Below are positions 23,737 through 32,269 of a stretch of 64,000 bases of DNA, one piece after another (positions within the stretch are counted from its first letter, which is position 1; every line of letters starts with the position of its first letter). The notes below the pieces were generated by a model that saw only the letters and a program-made list of their open reading frames with translations, was not told the DNA's origin and searched no databases. A program made the position numbers and the translations under genes. The DNA comes from Gordonia pseudamarae (GTDB taxonomy: Bacteria > Actinomycetota > Actinomycetes > Mycobacteriales > Mycobacteriaceae), in assembly GCF_025273675.1 (NCBI RefSeq), contig NZ_CP045809.1, positions 1,302,001 through 1,366,000 on the forward strand, written 5' to 3'.

Positions 23737-23759
23737 GTAGGCACTTGCAGGTGCCTTAC
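23737..23759. promoter_or_regulatory. Inverted repeat operator between SnoaL-like and HxlR genes
   Basis: GTAGGCAC (23737-23744) and GTGCCTTAC (23751-23759) form near-perfect arms around TTGCAG, about 17 bases before the HxlR start. A typical position for an HxlR autoregulatory site. Confidence 0.55.
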
Positions 23760-23776
23760 AGTCAGGAAGGTGCCGC

Positions 23777-24142
23777 ATGGCCGAGCCGGAATGGGATCCG
23801 TACGACCGGAACTGCCCGACCAGGCGGATGCTCGATCGCATCGGGGATCGTTGGACGGTGCTCGTCGTCGGCGCACTGGCCGCTGGTCCGCTGCGCTACA
23901 GCGAGCTGCGTAAGCGCATCGACGGGGTATCACAAAAGATGCTCACCCAGACGCTGCGTGGTCTCGAACGTGACGGTCTCGTACTGAGAACGATGACGCC
24001 GCAGATCCCGCCGCGTGTTGATTACGAACTCACCGAGGCCGGGCAATCGTTGCGGGCACCACTGAAAGCACTTGAAGACTGGGCAATAGACCACATGGCA
24101 GCGATCATCGAAGCCCGCGACGCCTACGACGAGGCACCATGA
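23777..24142 (+). CDS. HxlR family winged-helix regulator
   Basis: A 121-residue HxlR regulator: CPTRRMLDRIGDRWTVLVVG, LRYSELRKRIDGVSQKMLTQ, TLRGLERDGLVLRT, VDYELTEAGQSL. The conserved Cys of NCPTRRM, used by several HxlR proteins to sense electrophiles, is present. It is divergent from the SnoaL-like gene and overlaps the macrodomain gene start by ATGA, so it heads an HxlR-macrodomain-SirTM operon. Confidence 0.9.
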   Translation: MAEPEWDPYDRNCPTRRMLDRIGDRWTVLVVGALAAGPLRYSELRKRIDGVSQKMLTQTLRGLERDGLVLRTMTPQIPPRVDYELTEAGQSLRAPLKALEDWAIDHMAAIIEARDAYDEAP

Positions 24143-24938
24143 ACATCGCACCGCTGATCGAGTACTTCGCGGGCGAACGCGGTCAGATCATCCCACCTGC
24201 CGCCTTGAATGACCGCCGCCTTCTCGCCGCACTGCTGACACTGCGAGGGCCTGGCCAGATCCCGGAAGAAGTCAGCGCACTGCTCGACGCGCTGCTGTCA
24301 GAAGAAGCCGAGGCGCGCGGTTCCATCGCGGCCGAGGAACTCCCGACACTCGCCGCACAAGGGGCAGCATTCGGGGCGGTTGCCGAGCGTATGCGCCTGT
24401 GGCGCGGTGACCTGACCGTGTTGCGCGCGGATGCCATCGTCAATGCCGCGAACAGCCAGATGCTGGGATGCTTCATTCCCGGCCACCTCTGCATCGACAA
24501 CGTGATCCACGCCTCCGCGGGTCCGGGTCTGCGAGCAGAATGCGCCGAGCACATGCGCCGCCAGGGCACCCCGAGCCAACCGGCACCGCCACCCTGACTG
24601 CCGGGTATCACCTGCCCGCGGCGTTCGTGATCCACACCGTCGGCCCGATGGTGCCGACCCGCCAACCCACCGCCGACGACGAGGCAGCACTTACATCCTG
24701 CTATCGCTCGATCCTCGACGCAGCCGACGAGCACAGCGGAATCCGCACGGTCGGGTTCTGCGCGATCTCCACCGGCGTGTTCGGATACCCCAAAGATTCC
24801 GGCGCGCGTGTCGCGATCCGCACGATCCGCGACTGGCTCACCGAACACCCCGACAGCCGTGTCGAGCCGCTCGTCACCGCCTTCACCCCGGCCGATGAAG
24901 CCGTATATCTCGACGCCATCCGAGAGGTACTCACGTGA
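24139..24938 (+). pseudogene. Zinc-dependent macrodomain ADP-ribosyl hydrolase gene, frameshifted
   Basis: The first frame (24139-24597) carries LTVLRADAIVNAANSQMLGC and FIPGHLCIDNVIHASAGPGL, the ADP-ribose-binding loop and C-H-C zinc site of Zn-macrodomains. It ends early in GTPSQPAPPP. A second frame resumes GHPEPTGTATLTAGYHLPAA, VIHTVGPMVPT and CAISTGVFGYPK to the normal C-terminus at 24938. The break maps to a GGG run at 24564-24566; one extra G restores the frame. Either a real inactivating mutation or a sequencing error. In SirTM systems this enzyme removes ADP-ribose added by the sirtuin. Confidence 0.75.
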
Positions 24939-25500
24939 ATGACCTTCGTGACGCTGCCGAATGGATCACGGCTGCCGACCGGGTACTCATCACCGCCGGC
25001 GCTGGTCTGTCGGCTGCTGCCGGGTTCGATTACACCGATCGTGAACGCTTCGCCGAACTGTTCCCGGCACTGCACCGGGCGGGCTTTCGCGCACGCTACG
25101 AGATGATCGGCCGCGACCTGCCACCCGAATACCTCTGGGGTTTCTGGGCCGTGCACACCGAAGACATCCGCTTCAACCCTGAACCATCACCGCTATACCA
25201 GCGGCTGCGCGGCATTATTGACGACCGCGGCTATTTCGTGATGACCTCGAACGTCGACCAGCTCTTCTCACGTAACGGCTTCGACTCTGAACGCATCTAC
25301 ACCCCGCAAGGCGACTACGGTCTCTACCAGTGCCTCACCCCCCCGCACGAGGGAGGTCTGGCCGTCCGAGCCGATCATTCGCAAAGCACTCGACCACTAC
25401 GATCCGATGACCGGAAAAGTCGACCCAACAGCGATCCCGGTATGCCCGAACTGCGGCGGAGAAGTGTTCCTCAACGTGTACGCCGGATCCTGGTACATAG
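24935..25500 (+). pseudogene. SirTM-type sirtuin (protein ADP-ribosyltransferase) gene, frameshifted and 3'-truncated
   Basis: The start overlaps the macrodomain stop. The frame begins with the sirtuin signature VLITAGAGLSAAAGFDYTD and FVMTSNVDQLFSRNGFDSER, characteristic of class M sirtuins. After GLYQCLTPP it breaks at a run of seven C (25337-25343 region); the other frame continues REVWPSEPIIRKALDHYDP, then VCPNCGGEVFLNVYAGSWYI with the zinc cysteines. The family C-terminus beyond SWYI is missing. One insertion plus a 3' truncation explain it. Confidence 0.75.
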
Positions 25501-25544
25501 GCCATCGACCAACTCACACACCCGTCAGAAGCCTCATCATGAAC

Positions 25545-25640
25545 CTTTCCCGCTCTCACCGTCACCGGAGCGACCGGACACATCGGAGGCTTGCTGGCCC
25601 GGCGACTCGCCGAGCCGTTCGCCACCATCGTCCGTGAATC
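25545..25640 (+). pseudogene. N-terminal remnant of an NmrA-type NAD(P)-binding protein
   Basis: One frame around 25552 reads ALTVTGATGHIGGLLARRLA, then EPFATIVRES, the Rossmann start of NmrA/QOR2-like proteins. It has no continuation; the frame ends near 25737 in unrelated sequence. It lies between the truncated sirtuin and the tRNA. Confidence 0.5.
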
Positions 25641-25728
25641 CCACCAGAACGGCTTGCCGAAGGAGAGGGTGCGGAACACGAACACGACGAACCTACGCAT
25701 GTCGCGTGTTCCCGTAAGACACTTTGGG

Positions 25729-25801
25729 TGGAGCTAAGGGGAATCGAACCCCTGACCTACTCGATGCGAACGAGTCGCGCTACCAACTGCGCCATAGCCC
25801 C
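25729..25801 (-). tRNA. tRNA-Ala (anticodon CGC)
   Basis: The minus strand folds as a 73-base cloverleaf: acceptor GGGGCTA/TAGCTCC with the G3-U70 pair that is the alanine identity element, D arm with GCGC pairs, anticodon stem ACTCG/CGAGT with loop TTCGCAT giving anticodon CGC, and T arm AGGGG-TTCGAAT-CCCCT. Discriminator base A. CCA is not encoded. The 3' end faces the accessory island, a common integration target. Confidence 0.95.
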
Positions 25802-25904
25802 GGGCAAGCGCGCGATGCGATTGACCGTGTGCCACTGTAGCAGCCTCACCGGCAGTCTTTCCAAACCGGGCAGGTGGAGGCTCTGCGCGCGATAGAACCG
25901 GCGT

Positions 25905-27206
25905 ATGAACATGCGGCTTTGGGTGCTGGTGGTGTCGGTGGTGCTGGCCGGGGTGCTGTGCGGGCCGACACAGGCGGGGGCGGCGGTGCCGCCGCTCGGA
26001 TCGGATTTCGAATTCGGGGTCGCCCAGGCCGGGTTCCAGTCGGAGGGCCACAACCGGGATTCGAACTGGGTGCGCTACGGCGACCAGGGCAAGGTGCGGC
26101 AGAAGGTGGGCAACAGTGTCGACTTCTATCACCGGTATCTGCAGGACATCGCGCGGGCGAAGGCGCTCGGTGTCCGGATCTATCGCACCAGCGTCGAATG
26201 GTCGCGGGTGCAGCCACGGCCGGGACGGTTCGACGATGTCGGCTGGGCGTTCTACGACCGGGTGATCCGGGCGGTCGTCGACGCCGGGATGCGGCCGATG
26301 ATCACCCTCAATCACTGGGTCCATCCCGGCTGGGAGGTCGACCGCGGCGGCTGGAACCGGACGGGCATGGCAGATGACATGGTGGCCTTCGGTACACGCG
26401 TGGCGGACCGGTACAGTTGGGCCGATCCGCTGTGGATCACGTTCAACGAACCGACCGAATACGTTCGGCGTGAACTCATGTACGGCGGGGTGCGGCCCGA
26501 GAACGCGACGCGGATGGTCGATGGCATCATCGACGCCCACCGCAGGCTCTATCGCCACATCCATGCCGTGCAACCGGGCGCCGAGGTGTCGACGAACATG
26601 GCTTACTTTCCGGTACCCGGGCTCGGACCCTGGCTGGAAGGTCTGTTCCCGGAACGTCTTCGGGACAGCATGGACTTCATCGGCGTCGACAACTACTACT
26701 CGCTCTCGGTCACCGATCTGAGCGTGGCGCTGGCGGCGACGGGTGAACTGTGGAAGGCGTCGCAGGCACCGGAAAGCATCTACTACGTGCTCCGGCATCT
26801 GGCCGGGCGATATCCGGGCGTGCCGATCCGCATCATCGAGGCCGGAATGGCCGGTGCCCCCAACGGTGTTCGGCCCGACGGGTACCGGCGCGGCGACCAC
26901 CTGTGGGACACCGTCTACTGGGTGCAGCGCGCCCGGCAGGACGGCGTCACAGTGATCTCGTTCAACTATTGGAGCATCACCGACAACTACGAGTGGGGCG
27001 ACTACGGTCCGCGATTCGGATTGTATTCGGTTGATGTGCACCATGATCGGTCACTGACACGCACGCCGACCGATGCCGTCGCCGGTTACCGGCAGATCAC
27101 CCGGCAGGGGGGTGTGCCGACCGGATATCGCCCCACCCGCCTGCCGGTGGCGTGTTCGCTGGTGTCGGTGCCCGACAGCTGCCGGTACCCGGCGGTGGTG
27201 CGCTGA
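25905..27206 (+). CDS. Secreted glycoside hydrolase family 1 protein
   Basis: A 433-residue exported protein with a clear signal peptide (MNMRLWVLVVSVVLAGVLCG, cleavage near QAGAA). The GH1 barrel shows FGVAQAGFQSEG, YRTSVEWSRVQP, ITLNHWVHP, the acid/base Glu in WITFNEPTEY, and the nucleophile region RIIEAGMAG in place of the usual I-T-E-N-G, with Glu kept. The C-terminal FNYWSITDNYEWGDYGPRFG is the usual W-S-L-x-D-N-x-E-W loop. Likely a beta-glycosidase acting outside the membrane. Two cysteines near the C-terminus may pair. Confidence 0.9.
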   Translation: MNMRLWVLVVSVVLAGVLCGPTQAGAAVPPLGSDFEFGVAQAGFQSEGHNRDSNWVRYGDQGKVRQKVGNSVDFYHRYLQDIARAKALGVRIYRTSVEWSRVQPRPGRFDDVGWAFYDRVIRAVVDAGMRPMITLNHWVHPGWEVDRGGWNRTGMADDMVAFGTRVADRYSWADPLWITFNEPTEYVRRELMYGGVRPENATRMVDGIIDAHRRLYRHIHAVQPGAEVSTNMAYFPVPGLGPWLEGLFPERLRDSMDFIGVDNYYSLSVTDLSVALAATGELWKASQAPESIYYVLRHLAGRYPGVPIRIIEAGMAGAPNGVRPDGYRRGDHLWDTVYWVQRARQDGVTVISFNYWSITDNYEWGDYGPRFGLYSVDVHHDRSLTRTPTDAVAGYRQITRQGGVPTGYRPTRLPVACSLVSVPDSCRYPAVVR

Positions 27207-27348
27207 GCCGCCGGGGGGTGAACGGCAAACGCAAACGCCGACTGTCCGGTGTGGATGAGGTGGTGCTCGGTCAGCGGTCTTCGGCTGCTGGCATCCGGTC
27301 AGCGAACGTGATGGCCAGAACTCACCAGCACACGGGAGGCCCGCTTTC

Positions 27349-28240
27349 ATGTTGACACGGGAGAACGATGTGGAAGTACATGCTTTGCATAAACGGGGGT
27401 GGACGATCTCGGCGATCGCCCGCTATACCGGGCACGACAGGAAAACGATCCGGGCCTATCTCAACGGGGAACGCACTCCGGGTGAGCGCAAGAAGCCGGC
27501 GGTCGATCTGTTCGATCCGTTCCTGGCCTATGTCCGGGCGCGGTTGGACGAGGATCCGCATTTGTGGTCGCGCACGTTGTGCGACGAACTCGAGGATCTG
27601 GGCTACACGCAGTCGTACCAGAGGTTGACCCGCCAGATCCGGCAGCGCGGGCTGCGTCCGCGGTGCGAGGAGTGCGCGCAGGTGACCGAACGTGCGAACG
27701 CGGTCATTGAGCACCCGCCGGGTGAAGAGACGCAATGGGATTGGGTTGAACTGCCGAACCCGCCGGCCGGATGGAATTGGGGCCCGGCGGCGTATCTCCT
27801 TTTCGGGTCGCTAGCGCATTCGGGTCGTTGGCGCGGCTATCTGGCGCCGGATATGACTCGCCCGCAGGTGATCGCCGGCCTTGACCGCATCACCCGCCGA
27901 CTCGGTGGTGTCACCAAGAAGTGGCGGTTCGATCGGATGGCCACGGTGTGTCACCCGGCGACCGGGGCGTTGACTGCCGAGTTCGCGGGCGTGGCCAAGC
28001 ATTACGGGGTGTCGGTGGCCGTGTGCCCACCACGGCGCGGGAATCGTAAAGGTTTGGTGGAGAAGGCCAACCACACTGCCGCGCAACGGTGGTGGCGCAC
28101 CCTACCGGATGATATGAGTGTGACCGAGGCGCAAGCCAGCTGCGACACGTTCTGCCGCACCCGTTCCGATGTGCGGATGCGCCGAACGAAAGAAGGCCGG
28201 GCGAACGTGGCCACCGTGGCTGCACGCGAGCCGCTGAGCG
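27349..28240 (+). pseudogene. IS21 family transposase istA, 5' part
   Basis: The frame starts MLTRENDVEVHALHKRGWTI, the IstA helix-turn-helix, and continues with the DDE integrase core (first Asp in ETQWDWVELP, second in WRFDRMATV, Glu in RKGLVEKANHTAAQRWW). Similarity stops after ANVATVAAREPL at about 28235; the frame then runs on through the IS3 remnant in the wrong frame. The matching C-terminal part of an IstA lies at 29960-30330. Confidence 0.75.
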
Positions 28241-28249
28241 CTCCGACTG

Positions 28250-28757
28250 CGACCGGTTCGTCGACCAGGCCCCGCGCTCGGGGTCTACGCCCAACTCCTC
28301 GACGAGGACACCTACCTGTGTTCGGTGTCGACGATGTACCGGATCCTGCGGGAGAACCTGCAGGTCACCGACCGTCGGCGACAGGCTCGACATCCGACGA
28401 AGGACCGCCCCGAGTTAGTCGCCGAAGCCCCGCGGCAGGTCTACACGTGGGACATCTCCAAACTCGCCGGCCCGACCAAGGGCGTCTACTTCGACGACTG
28501 CGTGATGGTCGACATCTATTTCCGCTACATCGTTGGCGTCCACGTCCAGGCCCGCGAGCCCGGTCTGCTCGCCGTGGAGAACGTGGTCCACGCGGACCGG
28601 GGAACGTCGATGACCAGCAAACCCGTCGCGGCCCGAAGATCCTGGACCTGCCCACCGAAGCCTGGATCAACAAACCCGCTGCCATCGACGGCACCGAACC
28701 CGCGGCGGATCAGGCCGCCGCGTAACACCCGTTGGACTCAATCACCTTGACAAGTTC
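28250..28757 (+). pseudogene. IS3 family transposase remnant with right end
   Basis: From about 28280 one frame reads VYAQLLDEDTYLCSVSTMYR, then RPELVAEAPRQVYTWDISKL, YFDDCVMVDIYFRYIVGVHV and VHADRGTSMTSKP, the core of an IS3-type OrfB with its first two catalytic Asp. It then jumps, with a frame change, to GPKILDLPTEAWINKPAAID and a stop at 28725, an IS3 OrfB tail. The last catalytic Glu is lost. The bases after the stop (GTTGGACTCAATCACCTTGA) look like the element's right end, directly joined to the ALDH fragment. Confidence 0.65.
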
Positions 28758-29477
28758 CGGAAGCCCGCGGTGCTCGAACTCGGCGGCAAATCGGCCAACA
28801 TCATCTTCGATGACGCCGACCTGGACACCGCATGCACGGTGGGAACGATGATCCCCATCGGGGTCGTGTCGGGCCAGGGTTGCGCCTTCCCGACCCGAAT
28901 GCTCGTGCAGGACACTGTTTACGATGAGGTTGTTGCCCGGGTCGCGGCGGTGGCACAGCAGATCACCGTGGGGGATCCGTTCGGTCCCGCGAACATGTCC
29001 GGCCCGGTGGTGAACCGCGCCGCGTTCGATCGCATCCTTGGAATGATCGAGCGGGCGAAGGAATCCGGGGCGTGGTTGGTCACCGGTGGCAAAGCGTTGC
29101 AGTTGGACGGGGACCTGGCGGGCGGGTACTTCATCGAGCCCACAGTCTTTGCTGATATCGATCCCTATTCCGAGCTCGCTCAGAACGAGGTTTTCGGTCC
29201 GGTTCTCGCGATCACGCGTTTCGGCACCGAGGAAGAGGCAATCGAGATCGCCAATGCGACGAGATATGGGCTTTCCGGCTATATCCAGACGTCCAATGTG
29301 AAGCGTGCGCTCCGGGTGGCAGAGGAGATGGTGACGGGAGAGGTACTGGTGAACGGCGCCGCCAACCTGAACCCGGTCCGTCCCTTCGGTGGTTTCGGGC
29401 TCAGCGGAACGGGCAAGGAGGGCGGGTTCGCCGGCATCGAGGAATTCCTACGAACCAAGGGTGTCAGCATCGCCTGA
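28758..29477 (+). pseudogene. Aldehyde dehydrogenase, 3' half
   Basis: The frame enters at KPAVLELGGKSANIIFDDAD, mid-protein for an ALDH, and continues normally: the region SGQGCAFPTRMLVQ (the catalytic Cys position of the family, here GQGC), GGYFIEPTVFADIDP, NEVFGPVLAITRF and NGAANLNPVRPFGGFGLSG to a normal stop. About 240 N-terminal residues, including most of the cofactor-binding domain, are missing; sequence before 28758 is the IS3 end. Truncation by the insertion element is the simplest reading. Confidence 0.75.
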
Positions 29478-29551
29478 ACCCTGGTGCCGGCGGTCGATCC
29501 GTGCCCCGCCCGATCTACCGCCGGCACACCCATGTATCCGTTGGTCTGACG

Positions 29552-29960
29552 TCAGTGGCCGCACTCGTGCTGATGCTGACGTGATACCAGGGAGTCGACG
29601 ACTGAATTGTCTGCCCCGAGCTCGGGGGCGTCACATCTCGACGACGGGATGTGGCTGATCAGGGCAGACGGTGCGGCATCGAGCAAGCGCGTCGACGCCG
29701 AACGAGCGTATTTCGCCGCGACTCGAGAGAGAGTGACATCGATGAGGGCACCGCCACCGTCGCGGAGGGATTCGGCGACCAGGAGCGCGGCTTCGAGACC
29801 GGTGAGCGGATCGGCGATTGCGTCGCCACAAAAGACTGCACCCCGCGGTGTGCATGCGACGAGACGGCCAGCGACCGCGGCATCGTCCCGAAACCGACCC
29901 AGTTCGAATACGGATGGTGCGTCGCGTGGGCAGTGATCCGGAGCCAGACCTGTCCCGGGC
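29552..29960 (-). pseudogene. CaiB/BaiF CoA-transferase, C-terminal fragment
   Basis: A minus-strand frame reads ELGRFRDDAAVAGRLVACTP, FCGDAIADPLTGLEAALLVA, GGGALIDVTLSRVAA and CDAPELGADNSVVDSLVS to a stop at 29552, which matches the C-terminal third of CaiB-type CoA-transferases (A-D-P-x-T-G-x-x-A, L-I-D-V). Upstream sequence has no continuation. It is distinct from the intact CaiB gene at 2431-3669. Confidence 0.6.
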
Positions 29961-30434
29961 GAGGTGGACTCGGTACCACCCGAGCTGGCCATGGGTGAGG
30001 TCACCGTCACCGAAGCCCTCGGCGGCGACCACATCGACATCGCGACCGCATCGGGCATCGTGATCGCCCGACACGTCCTCGCCCCACGCGGGGCCGACGT
30101 CCAGGTCGGTGATCACGGGAATGTCCTCGCACTGGAAACGTTGGTCAAAGGCCAGGCCGCCACCGGTGGGCGCCCGTACTGCCGCCAGGAACGCATCCCG
30201 CCCGGCGAAGCCACCCAAGAGGAAGCAAACAAATTTCGTACCAACAACTCTCACAACAACTCTGATACTGATCGTGTCGGGTCGGTTGTTGATCTTGCCG
30301 TCTACGAACGTGCCGCACAGAACAGGAACACACTGCGCGCCGGGGACTTCGTCTCCTGCCCCGGAGATGTCGAACACATCTTCGAGGCGCGCGAACCGGG
30401 TACCGTCGCGGTGATGGTCACCGAAGTGTCCTGA
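29960..30434 (+). pseudogene. IS21 istA 3' part joined to a cupin tail
   Basis: The plus-strand frame reads VDSVPPELAMGEVTVTEALG, DIATASGIVIARHVLAPRGA, GNVLALETLVKGQAATGG, RQERIPPGEA and VVDLAVYERAAQNRNTL, the C-terminal beta-domain and tail of IstA. It then continues RAGDFVSCPGDVEHIFEARE to the stop at 30434, which resembles the end of a cupin protein. It appears to complete the istA begun at 27349, minus a few dozen residues, with the IS3, ALDH and CaiB pieces in between. No istB was found. Confidence 0.6.
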
Positions 30435-30495
30435 GCTGGGCTGTTCGTGCGGCAGTGGGCGATGTCACCATCGCGTCGGGTGGCAACAACTGTTA

Positions 30496-30687
30496 CCGAC
30501 GGGTAGTCTTCAGGGGAGTGACCGCACCTCGGTGCGGCAACGCGTCGTAGAACGCTTCGTTGCGGGTCGGTGACCCGCCACCAGACTTTCGTACGGCGAA
30601 CGAGCTCGCAAGCCCGCGTGTTCGCCCATTGACATCCTCCGCCCCCGGGCGTCGCAGGCATGTCCAGATCGTGAAAGCCAATAATCG
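30496..30687 (+). promoter_or_regulatory. Structured 5' leader of the DEAD-box helicase gene
   Basis: The 250 bases before the helicase start hold no recognised gene but two hairpins: CCGCAC-CTC-GGTGCGG near 30523 and GCGGGTC-GGT-GACCCGC near 30563. Long structured leaders are common for cold-inducible DEAD-box helicase genes. The start lacks a strong ribosome binding site. Confidence 0.4.
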
Positions 30688-32211
30688 ATGACCGTAACAT
30701 TCGAATCCCTCGGCGTGCCCGCAAACATTGTGAAAGCACTTGCCGCAGAAGGAAAAACAGAAGCATTTGAGATCCAGGCGGCCACCCTGGCGGACACCCT
30801 CGCCGGTGGCGACGTCCTCGGCCGTGGCAAGACCGGCTCGGGCAAGACCCTGGCCTTCTCCATTCCCGTCGTCGCGCGGCTGGCGCAGGCCAAGGCCGAC
30901 GGCCGCATCCGCCGCACCTCCGGCGCCCCCACCGGCCTGATCCTGGCGCCCACCCGAGAGCTGGCCACTCAGATCGCCGCCGCGCTCAACCCCCTGGCGC
31001 AGACCGCGGACCTCGTGGTCACCACCGTTTTCGGTGGTGTCAAGCAAGGCCGCCAGGTGGAGGCCTTCCGGCGTGGGGTCGACATCGTCGTCGCCTGCCC
31101 CGGCCGCCTCGAAGACCTGATGGGGCAGGGTATCGTCCGGCTCGACAAGGTACAGATCACCGTTCTCGATGAGGCCGACCACATGGCCGACCTCGGCTTC
31201 CTGCCCGGCGTCACCCGCATCATGAAGGCCACCCCGGCCGACGGCCAGCGGCTGCTGTTCTCGGCGACTCTGGACAACGGTGTCGACGTGCTGGCCCGCA
31301 AGTTCCTGCATTCGCCCACCCTGCATTCGGTGGATGAGGCATCCTCGCCGGTGCCGGCCATGACCCACCACGTGTTCGAGGTGGCTCCCGACCGCAAGAA
31401 CGACCTCGTCGCCGAACTGGCCTCGGGCAGCGGCCGCAGGATCCTGTTCACCCGCACCAAGCACCAGGCCCGGAAGTGGGCGAAGAAGCTGACCTCCGAC
31501 GGCATCCCCGCCGTCGACCTGCACGGCAATCTGTCGCAGCCGCAACGTGACCGGAATCTGTCGGCGTTCGCCGACGGCAGCGTCCGGGTACTGGTGGCCA
31601 CCGACGTCGCCGCCCGCGGTGTGCACGTGGACGGTATCGAACTCGTCGTACACGTCGATCCGCCCGCCGAACACAAGGCCTACCTTCATCGTTCGGGCCG
31701 TACCGCCCGCGCGGGCAGCTCCGGCGACGTGGTGACGGTGTGCCTGCCCGAGCAGCGTCGGGACGTGGCGCAGTTGCTGCGCAAGGCCAAGATCTCGGTG
31801 AGCCCGCAACCGGCCGACGCCCGTAGCGCCGCCGTCGACGAACTGGTCGGCGAGCGCGCTCCTCGCGTGAAACCGCAACCGGTGCAACCGGCCCAGGCCG
31901 GTTCGCGGCCCTCGCAGTCGCGTCCCGCCCGCGGCGGCGGACGTGGTTCGGCCGGCCGCAGCGGTTCGGGCCGGGGCACCTCGGGAGCCTCACGCACCGG
32001 CGGCCAGCGCAGTGCCGAGGGCGCCGAGTCGCGTCGCGGCGGTGACGCCCGGGGCGGTAGTGCCCGTGGCGGCAACACCCGGGGCACCGCACACAGGGGA
32101 ACCTCGGCCCGGGGCGGCAGTGCTCGCGGCACCGGCTCGCGTGGCGGTAGTGCCCGCGGCGGAGCCCCGCGATCGGGCGCCTCGCGCTCCGGAACCGCCC
32201 GCAACGCCTGA
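30688..32211 (+). CDS. DEAD-box ATP-dependent RNA helicase
   Basis: A 507-residue helicase. The Q-motif region FESLGVPANIVKALAAEGKT precedes motif I GRGKTGSGKT, Ia PTRELATQ, II DEAD, III SAT, and, in the second domain, VATDVAARGVH and HRSGRTARAG (V and VI). Residues about 385-507 form a basic, Arg/Gly/Ser-rich tail with repeated SARGG and TRG units that probably bind RNA non-specifically. Likely roles are ribosome assembly and mRNA remodelling in the cold (family knowledge). Confidence 0.93.
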   Translation: MTVTFESLGVPANIVKALAAEGKTEAFEIQAATLADTLAGGDVLGRGKTGSGKTLAFSIPVVARLAQAKADGRIRRTSGAPTGLILAPTRELATQIAAALNPLAQTADLVVTTVFGGVKQGRQVEAFRRGVDIVVACPGRLEDLMGQGIVRLDKVQITVLDEADHMADLGFLPGVTRIMKATPADGQRLLFSATLDNGVDVLARKFLHSPTLHSVDEASSPVPAMTHHVFEVAPDRKNDLVAELASGSGRRILFTRTKHQARKWAKKLTSDGIPAVDLHGNLSQPQRDRNLSAFADGSVRVLVATDVAARGVHVDGIELVVHVDPPAEHKAYLHRSGRTARAGSSGDVVTVCLPEQRRDVAQLLRKAKISVSPQPADARSAAVDELVGERAPRVKPQPVQPAQAGSRPSQSRPARGGGRGSAGRSGSGRGTSGASRTGGQRSAEGAESRRGGDARGGSARGGNTRGTAHRGTSARGGSARGTGSRGGSARGGAPRSGASRSGTARNA

Positions 32212-32269
32212 CGTCGGCGGCGTGTCCGGGTGACCCTCGGACCGCGCGGACCCCTGAGATGATGGTGCG

